A stretch of 64,000 nt of DNA from Sipunculus nudus (Eukaryota > Annelida > Sipuncula > Golfingiida > Sipunculidae). The notes beneath the pieces were generated by a model that saw only the letters and a program-made list of their open reading frames with translations, was not told where the DNA came from and made no database searches. The DNA lies in NCBI GenBank assembly GCA_026874595.1, contig CM049310.1, forward strand, positions 23,910,058 to 23,974,057, in the 5' to 3' direction. Shown here piece after piece: positions 57,295 through 64,000 of the stretch (positions are counted from its first letter, which is position 1; every line of letters begins with the position of its first letter). A program made the translations under genes and the position numbers.

Positions 57295-57644
57295 TGTTAC
57301 AGGGTAACATAAAAGCGGTCCGAACTGTCTCGCTAGAGAAGCTTGCTTTTCGACTCCCGTATCGGCCTAATATTCCCACCCTGAGTAATTTGTCTTCGAA
57401 ACCAATGGGGGCTCGTCCAACGTGACGGTAAACTTTGTGGCCCAGGGAATATGCTTACCAAAGTGTAACTTCTGGAATAATTAGTCTTGTTCTGATAGCA
57501 GAACGCTCTTGAGAGGGGGTGTGTTATGGGGTGACATAGAGGCGGACCGAAGCTTGCTTTTCTAGCGAAGCGGTCGGAACGCCGACATGGGTTCGAATCC
57601 CGGATCGGCCCGATATTTTCCCCGAACAATTTATCTTCGTAACA
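57295..57644 (+). mobile_element. TRIM, copy 3
   Basis: 5' LTR 57295-57403, primer site 57406-57418, 3' LTR 57522-57644 (123 bp, lacking about 16 bases after GGCGGACCGA), flanked by CGTT (57291-57294, 57645-57648). It starts 856 bases after copy 2 and shares with it the CGAAACC end and the CCCACCCTGAG change, so copies 2 and 3 are sister copies. This copy has the best-preserved box A and box B. Confidence 0.88.
57563..57600 (+). promoter_or_regulatory. tRNA-like Pol III box A and box B in the TRIM LTR
   Basis: TAGCGAAGCGG (57563-57573) fits the box A consensus TRGYNNARNGG at every fixed position, and GGTTCGAATCC (57590-57600) fits box B exactly. Only 16 bases separate them, shorter than in a normal tRNA, as if the anticodon arm had been lost; GTCGG/CCGAC between them can form a 5-bp hairpin. 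Copies 1 and 2 carry the same segment with one or two changes. Resemblance to tRNA-derived SINE heads is clear; promoter activity is inference. Confidence 0.6.
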
Positions 57645-58150
57645 CGTTGAAACACACTGACTATCAGTGACTGTTTAAAACACACATTTGAATAACTGCA
57701 CCTCTGACTCACATGCAGTGCCTTTGTTAAAACACACATTTGATTAAGCGTCCCTTTGACTCACATTGCCTGCATTAAAACGCACATTTGATTAACCGCA
57801 TCTGTGCCTCACTGTTCCTTTGTTAAAACACACATTTGAATAACCACACCTGTGAGTCACAGTGCTTTTGTTAAAACCCATTTGATTAACCGCACCTCTG
57901 ACTCACAGTGCCTTCGTTAAAACAAACATTTGATTGACCGCAGATCTCACTCACATGCAGTGCCTTTGTTAAAACATATATTTGAATAACCGCACCTCTG
58001 ATTGACAGTTCCTTTGGTAAAACACACATTTGATTAACTGTACATCGGACTCACAGTGCCTTTGTTAAAACACATTTGATTAACCGCACATCGGATTTAC
58101 AGTGCCTCTGTTAAAACACACATTTGATATACCGCACCTCTGATTGACAA

Positions 58151-59262
58151 TCCCGCTATAAAGGTATGAACTGTCCAATGAACATGTACAAACACTTTTT
58201 CACGCTTTACTTGATATTTTTCAAACTGCTGGTCGGGGACCCCTTGACATGTACATGTTCTTAAAGCTGATAATATGCTCCACATTTTGTTATATATCGA
58301 AACTTTGTGTTTTCTGATAATGGTTGATTTTATATAGATTTAATTTTGATTTATAAATATCAGATATTTGACTAAAAATCATTTGTTTATACATACCTGT
58401 AAAGGTACCTGGGACAATTATATAAATAGAGTAAAAATACCCAACAGTTTTTACATAGGGTCTGTAAGTTTGAAATGTACAAAAAATAAATTTATTTTTA
58501 TATTTCCACGTATGAAAAGCTTCATATTAGAAATAAATCAAACCTTAAAGAGCAAACATTATTTACCGCATCTCTTGCCGATAGTTTATCTGGTATACCG
58601 CACCTCTAGTTAAGTGCTCTGATGAATTACATTTATACTTTTGAAAATATCACTTTATACCGCATTCCTCAACATTATTCTCCTCAGTCGATTTACAAAA
58701 TAAGATTGTGGAAGTCACGAAAAAGCCCAAGATAAAATAAATGAGAACAGTTATAATTCTCCACTTCATATATTTGATATAGGACTAATAATTTTGCTGC
58801 ATGCCTTCATGTATTCCGATTTTATTCTGTGATATTTTTGTCAGCTACTAAACTCAGCGGGTCATCTGCAATATATATAGGTCTGAAAACCTGATCTGTA
58901 AACTCTTAAAGTGTATATGTGTCATCTCACCGGCACCATCCACACGGAAGTATTTTTAGGTTCAACTCACGAAAGCTGTCACTTCTGCCCTCCGTATAGA
59001 AAGCAACAGAAATTACAATGCCATCAAGAGCAGACAGAGAGAAGCCAATATATGGTCAGCGCGAAGACGGGCGGTATAAAGATAACCACATCACTTCATT
59101 CAATATGGTCTGACTCAGTTATAAGCAAGAGACAACACAGTGTTGTGAAAGTTCGTATAACCGATGGGTCATTGCTAGTTAAAAAATGTATCAGAAAGAC
59201 ATGCCACCAGCACCCGGCATGCGGATATTTCCTGACATAACACCTAACAGGGCCCAGACGCA
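58151..59262. other. Unassigned DNA upstream of a candidate promoter
   Basis: A plus-strand frame at 58911-59240 (109 codons, alternative start) contains KQQKLQCHQEQTERSQ and similar text, but has no recognisable domain and sits directly upstream of promoter-like elements. I do not call it. Confidence 0.35.
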
Positions 59263-59270
59263 CTGACGGC

Positions 59271-59369
59271 GGCGCATGCGCCGTGTAAGTGAAGACACAC
59301 AGAGTGTCAGACCGCGTGATAGTGAGTGACGTCATATATGGTATACCCCGGCTCGTCAGGTGGCTGTCA
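59271..59369 (+). promoter_or_regulatory. Candidate RNA polymerase II promoter
   Basis: Elements occur in promoter order: the perfect palindrome GGCGCATGCGCC (59271-59282, NRF1-type), a full CRE TGACGTCA (59327-59334), a TATA-like TATATGG (59336-59342) and an initiator TCAGTC around 59367-59372. The TATA-to-initiator spacing of about 30 bases is right. The region is GC-richer than its surroundings. A splice donor follows 64 bases after the predicted start. No transcript evidence is available. Confidence 0.45.
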
Positions 59370-59432
59370 GTCGAGTCGATCAGAAGTGCTGAGACTGCTA
59401 ACAGTAACCTGCAACAGTCTGGCGAGAGACAG
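59369..59432 (+). other. Candidate non-coding first exon ending at a consensus donor
   Basis: From the predicted initiator the sequence runs to GAGACAG|GTAAGC (exon end 59432), a near-ideal 5' splice site. No ATG with a useful frame occurs in it, so it would be 5' UTR. The gene would extend to the right; the candidate exon at 63.3 kb lies in the same direction, but any link is speculation. Confidence 0.38.
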
Positions 59433-60329
59433 GTAAGCATTCTTATACTGATTGTCAAGTCGGGATCACTGATAATGTATTAGTGAATATCTCCCATACC
59501 TTATTGATTGAATTCAGTTAATTCATGGAAGTGCTTTCTCACAAAGTAAGCGCACAGATATAAATGATATCCGAATACTGTTAAAACGACCACAAGTTTA
59601 CCTTGCACAATATAGACAAATGATGCTAGAGGTATACTAACTACATACATTAACATATGAAGAGGTTTATAGGATACTAATTACATACATTAACATATGA
59701 AGAGGTTTAATGTAAATCAGTACAGTGACTTTTCTAAAGTAAATAGTATAAAAGCGTGAAATATGTAACTGGACACAGAATGTCTTTAGATTTTTTTCCC
59801 CACACAGCAAGGTTTATCGTGCGGATGATTTATTAATTAATTAACTTGTTGGCTTGACAAACCTAAATTTGTCCAAAACACATGGTCATGTAAGTTGGTT
59901 AAATGTTCGTTAAATTCACATAAGAATGAATACCAGAGGTAAAGTGAATTAACTAAATGTGTAGGAGACATGTTATAGATGAACAGGATGACAAGATACT
60001 TGTTAAACTGGTGTAGTAAGTGATTGACAATTTTGTTAAAACTGAATAATTAGTGAGTCCATGACGCATCTACAACGGGTTTTAAACACCCTATTTTGAA
60101 AACATTTTAGCAACGTTTAGATTGGTTCTTTTTTATGTTTGGTAGAATCAGTCCATGCATAGTTTGGCACGGCCTGGTCTTGTACTGGTCTGACCTTGCA
60201 GCCCGCCGCACTTCGCCCAATTGACCATGCGATTTAATCACCGCCTCAAATCCCTCCTTTGTCCAAGATATTTTGTCCACGGGAGCTGTAGGTTTCCAGG
60301 ATTGACCATCGAAAACAACCGAACTGCCT

Positions 60330-61130
60330 ACGACAAAGACCGGATTTTCTTTGTGGTCACCTCCAGTGCAGGATTAAGGATTATTAAGGACATGTGATTA
60401 ACCTTGCTTTGATTGAGGGATTAAAGCATATTTGGGCTGACATTTGACAAAGGTTCTGACCCACGTGCGTGGTCAGTCAATGTGAAAAAACACATCACTC
60501 TCGCTTTATGAAAGAAGGGGTTCAGCCCAGGAGGATTAATGACACAACCTAATACAAGATCACCATTTCCGGAAAAGGGTTGTGGTTAGGGTGGGTTCGG
60601 GGTTTTCCAGGTCTCAAAATTGGTCTGATACAGTTAAGAAAAGATTGTGGCTGAAAAGGGGGACGGGCCCCCGAACTCCCCTTTGGCCAGCTTCTGCTAC
60701 TAATGACGTATGCATGTTTTCATTTTTTCTTCAAGAACAGTTTGCTTGCCTTAAACATTTAATTAATCTTGTTTTGCTTCCTCAAATCAACTAATTCTCT
60801 AAACGTCCAACAATAGTAACCAGTCGAAGATCATCGAAAACCTGTGGGACCCAGGTCCCATTCCGGTTCGCGAATGTAGACATCATTACTGACCAGGTCT
60901 TCAAGGTCAACATATCGGTGAATGAATTTCTTGCCACGAGCACAGCGCCACAAAAGAGATGTTAAAAAAATGTTTGTACATCTTCTTGAGAAAGTAACCC
61001 ACTGAAATTCTTTATTTTCTTTTAATTTATATTATTTAAAAAATGACCCAACATTCCTCCTTTCAGTTAATACATCTCCCCAACCCCGGTAAAAAGCCCG
61101 ACATACCGGGTTTATCAGCTAATATATGAT
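60330..61130 (-). repeat. Unclassified interspersed repeat, copy B
   Basis: The inverted partner of 27460-28240. It is better preserved in protein-like blocks: on the minus strand from about 60352 the frame reads PVFVVGSSVVFDGQSWKPTA and continues open past VDKISWTKEGFEAVIKSH to about 60190, ending near a possible donor AAG|GTCAGA. The block 60960-60850 is open on both strands. Whether it is an old transposon or a host exon with conserved surroundings cannot be settled here. Confidence 0.72.
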
Positions 61131-61289
61131 ATGTTGAAATGTAATATTCATCATTTTGGTAGACTCTAAGCATATATTAAGTAGAAAATACAGTTTGCTT
61201 CAAGTCCACATAAGGCTAAACACATTATATGCAATGTATGCACTAAGGCAGCAAGTTTGTACTTTAAAGCTTACAGAATGGTTCATCCT

Positions 61290-61800
61290 TCATACAAAAA
61301 GGATTGAGTTTCCTCACCATCCTTCCTGTCACGCTTTTCAAAGGAATAGGCATGTGAGTGGATTTGTAGGAATTGTAGGCCCTAAGTTTTTGTAATGGTT
61401 CGTCTCCATTGAAAAAAAAAACAGTCCAGGATATCCCGGCTTGGCCCTTTCCTTTCATGCTTTTTTTTCAAAGCAATGGGTGGGTGTATTTGTGGGATAT
61501 GAAGACACTTAGTTTTTTATAATGGTTCGTTTACATTGAAAAACAGGACGGGATGTTCCATTGGCACCTTCCTTTCATGCTTTTTCTCAAAGGAATGGGC
61601 GGATGGGTGGATTTGTGGGATTTGTAGGCTCTAAGTTTTGATAATGGTACGTCTCCATTGAAAAACAAGGCGGCATGTTCCTTGACCCCTTCCTTTCATT
61701 CATCCTTGATTGTCAAAGGAATGGCTGGGTCGGTGGGAGGGTGGTTTGTGAGATTTGAAGAGAAAGACGGCATGTTCCGAGGTCCCATCCTTTCAGGCTT
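61290..61800. repeat. Degenerate ~120-bp tandem repeat, 4-5 units
   Basis: Phrases CCTTTCATGCTTTTTCTCAAAGGAATGG-like, GGTGGATTTGTGGGATTTGTAGG, CTAAGTTTTTATAATGGTTCG and CATTGAAAAACAGGACGG recur in the same order every 110-130 bases. Later units are shorter. The short frames across it are artefacts. Confidence 0.75.
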
Positions 61801-63308
61801 TAGGTGTGAGTAGTATGTTGGTTTGTGCTGCTTTTATGCTTTAATATAACATTTGTCGATCAAAATAATTGTAGGAATAAATTATAGGTTTCAGAAATGA
61901 ATTTGCAATCCTCAGTTTAGTCAGGTTCCTGTGTTGCGAGCTATAGTGGTTTGTCTTGGTCAAAAGATATTTTGGAAATGAAAACAGCAGCCATTTTGAA
62001 AATTACAAAAAATTGTGCCTAGATGTTAGTGAGAATACTTTAATAAATTATTCCATAAACTAGACACCTTCAGGTAACTTTCCTATACTCTCTGGCGCTC
62101 TTACTGGCAGTATTTGTTTCACATCGAATGCCATTCTGAAAAATTGGGGCCATTCTGTAAAAATGCGGCCATTTTGTAAAATGGCAACCATATAAATAAA
62201 TATATTTCTTTATTACCTTACTAGTGTTCACATCAAGTAATTTCATTTAAATGTGATCAAAATATTGTGTAGAAAATAGAGACAATGCCTGTGAAATATG
62301 ATAACTTATAAAAAATGTGCTGTCTGAGGCGGCCATTTTCCATATTGGAAAATGGCCGAAACCTAGGTGGCCAGAGGTTGATATTTATTCATACAGGTAC
62401 AAATAATATGCATGCCAACTTTCATGCTTGTATCACCATTTGAACTATTTTCTGGCTACCCCGCTCCACTATCTATCTCGAGTAGCTTTTAGCGTCACTC
62501 GGCGTATTGCCACGTAGTCCAGCGTAGAGCAGCGTAAGCTCGGCGTAGTCGGTAAGCCGCACTATGCAACTTTACGTAGGCCCGGTGTGAAACCCCCTTG
62601 AGAGAATAACATTCCTTAGTAACACAAGAAGTGTTATAATGGATATGGAGGTCAATGTGGATTATAGTGGACCCGCATGACCGCGTATTGCACGAAAACA
62701 CCGGGCTAGGGCAGCGCATGCTTTCTGGTCATGGCCTTAACGGAGCAATGGGGTCGAAATGCAGGAAAATCCCACAGGCGCCTCCTGAAAAAGCGTGACA
62801 TGCGTGGAGGAACTTAAGGCACAAAAACTATGGGGCACCTAGTGGGTTAGTATTAAAATCATTATTTAGCAGTTTGATAGAAAATAATCCCGCAACAGAA
62901 AACAAACCTGTCCTAGACTCCTAGAAGAGCACACCGATGATACGTGTGTAGAATTTGGAGAGTCAAATCAGAGCGGAAGTAGGTAAACAACTGTGTAGAA
63001 AAAAAAAACAACTGCGTATACATTATAGAGATTTGTATAACTTGCGTTGTTTATAATAAGGGGAGTTGAGATGATATTGCATTTAGTATTTTTCTATATA
63101 CTGCACATAATCGTATAAGCGTACTCTACAGCAAAGATAAAACATACAAGACTAACTGAGACCAGAGACAGAGCCCGCCAACAGAACGCCTTCAGCAGGA
63201 TAAAGTGGCCTTTGAACTCCTTGGTGCTCAGTCTTTATTAAAACGCCGGACATCTAGAACTGCTGGAGCCACTGGCATCGAGTTTGATATTTTGCCTTTC
63301 TATTTAGT
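61801..63308. other. Unassigned DNA; GCGTA-rich patch at 62.5 kb
   Basis: No supported gene. Between 61980 and 62360 GGCCATTTT words recur. The patch 62480-62600 is dense in GCGTA/TACGC words and ends with GTAGGCCCGGTGTGAAACCC, like one end of a small word-saturated DNA element; no second terminus is evident. Confidence 0.4.
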
Positions 63309-63560
63309 TGCGAAGACGTGTCTATCACTTTGCCAAAGAAAACATCACTGCAGTAGATTTTTCATTGCTGCATCGCGGCGGACTGAAAAGAAAGTTCTTC
63401 TGTATGGGTTCTATTAACCATGATGACAGACAGGCTCAGTTGCAAATAACAGCTTTTGGCTTTGTTTCGCAACTCGGAGCTGACATATGTCAGAACGAAA
63501 CCTTAGCAATACTGGTGTGTTGTGACCATAAACGCCCGGGGAACTCAGCCAGTCTGCCAA
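63309..63560 (+). CDS. Candidate internal exon, unknown product
   Basis: GATATTTTGCCTTTCTATTTAG (to 63308) is a strong acceptor, and CTGCCAAC|GTAAAG near 63560 is a possible donor. The intervening frame is open for about 84 codons: RRRVYHFAKENITAVDFSLL, then KRKFFCMGSINHDDRQAQLQ and FGFVSQLGADICQNETLA, protein-like and GC-richer than the surroundings. A second frame is open over part of it (63205-63417), which weakens the case. I recognise no family. Confidence 0.28.
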
Positions 63561-64000
63561 CGTAAAGATCTGATAGGTACCATTTTATGTATGTCATGGT
63601 TTAGATCACTGCCTGCTGTTGGGTGTCCACAGGGATACAATGTTTCGTATTTCCAACTTGGACACACAAACACACCTCACATACACACATAACAAACCCT
63701 CACACACTCGTCATATTACACATTAACCGCGGCCTGTTCATACATTAACCACACCCCAGCTTTATTCCTGCCTCGTGTCCACACATTCAACAAGCCCTGC
63801 CTTTATCCATAAGGATACATGTTTGTTGTATAGTCGAACAAGGCCAAGAAAATCAAGGCGTGTGTATTTCTCATTTTCTCACAATCTTGGTCCGAATGCA
63901 ATAAAGCTAAAATTACCCCTCCAAGCAATCCAAAAAAGCATTTTGAAAACATGAATTTGATTTGCCATACATTTAAACATATTTGACTGATAAAATCATT
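63561..64000. other. Unassigned DNA
   Basis: Contains ACACACAA/CTCACAC-rich text at 63660-63740 and no open frame worth reporting. Confidence 0.4.

Larger units (their letters stand above)
54670..58150. repeat. 48-bp satellite array with embedded TRIM copies
   Basis: Unit of 48 bp: TTTGATTAACCGCACCTCTG + ACTCACAGTGCCTTTGTTAA + AACACACA. Units are more diverged toward both ends and most uniform around 55.9-57.3 kb. Three ~365-bp miniature retrotransposons interrupt it at the same place in the unit, 856 bases apart. ORFs across the array on the minus strand (Cys/Val-rich, SGRSGIRTHVG...) are artefacts of satellite plus insert. Confidence 0.93.

Noticed and set aside
55550-57739. Minus-strand ORFs of 70-135 codons with SGRSGIRTHVG text
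   Set aside because: They run through satellite and TRIM LTR sequence; the recurring phrase is the reverse translation of the tRNA-like segment.
58911-59240. 109-codon plus-strand frame
   Set aside because: No ATG start, no domain, and it ends just before promoter-like elements; most likely chance.

Overview
This window is AT-rich, intron-and-repeat-type animal DNA with no bacterial gene organisation. The repeats present (a Gypsy-type LTR element with a Gmr1-like gene order, an L2/CR1-type LINE, a Penelope GIY-YIG fragment, hammerhead ribozyme repeats, a hAT element, many minisatellites) suggest a marine invertebrate, most likely a mollusc or another lophotrochozoan. That placement is inference; no host gene here identifies the species. 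No complete host protein-coding gene can be supported. The few host-like signals are a promoter with a first-exon donor near 59.3-59.4 kb and short candidate exons near 33.9, 49.0, 51.3 and 63.3 kb.

Layout. 1-7.48 kb is unassigned DNA holding a 1.1 kb hAT-type element with a perfect 8-bp target duplication (2975-4073) inside a field of a recurring TCAACTCCGTTACA motif. 7484-13894 is a complete but dead LTR retrotransposon on the minus strand. It has tRNA-Pro primer site, gag with a SCAN-like segment, protease, integrase, then reverse transcriptase and RNase H, so integrase lies upstream of RT. A 5'-truncated L2-type LINE follows (about 14.19-15.62 kb). 18.38-22.33 kb holds two minisatellites (47 bp with a 141-bp higher-order period; 43 bp). 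Isolated LTRs of the same retrotransposon family lie at 28.9, 36.8 and 41.1 kb. The last two have perfect 4-bp target duplications.

39.49-40.69 kb holds Penelope-related material: a GIY-YIG fragment bounded by 64-bp inverted arms, and two type-I hammerhead ribozyme motifs exactly 150 bp apart, the layout of a small retrozyme. 41.9-47.2 kb is a run of short-repeat and MITE-like units, including a 330-bp repeat carrying CTCF-like cores and a GCGA-saturated element. 50.2-50.87 kb is a 28-bp minisatellite. About 51.88-52.23 kb is a decayed non-LTR RT fragment.

The most unusual structure is at 54.7-58.15 kb. A 48-bp satellite was invaded by a ~365-bp miniature LTR retrotransposon (TRIM) that has 107-139 bp LTRs, a tRNA-Pro primer site, a polypurine tract and a CGTT target duplication. 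The satellite plus insert was then amplified as an exact 856-bp three-copy higher-order repeat. The TRIM LTR contains a tRNA-like box A/box B segment. It shares LTR ends, primer tRNA and target-duplication length with the 6.4-kb Gmr1-like element, which suggests that family as its helper. A ~700-800 bp unclassified repeat occurs in inverted orientation at 27.46-28.24 kb and 60.33-61.13 kb.
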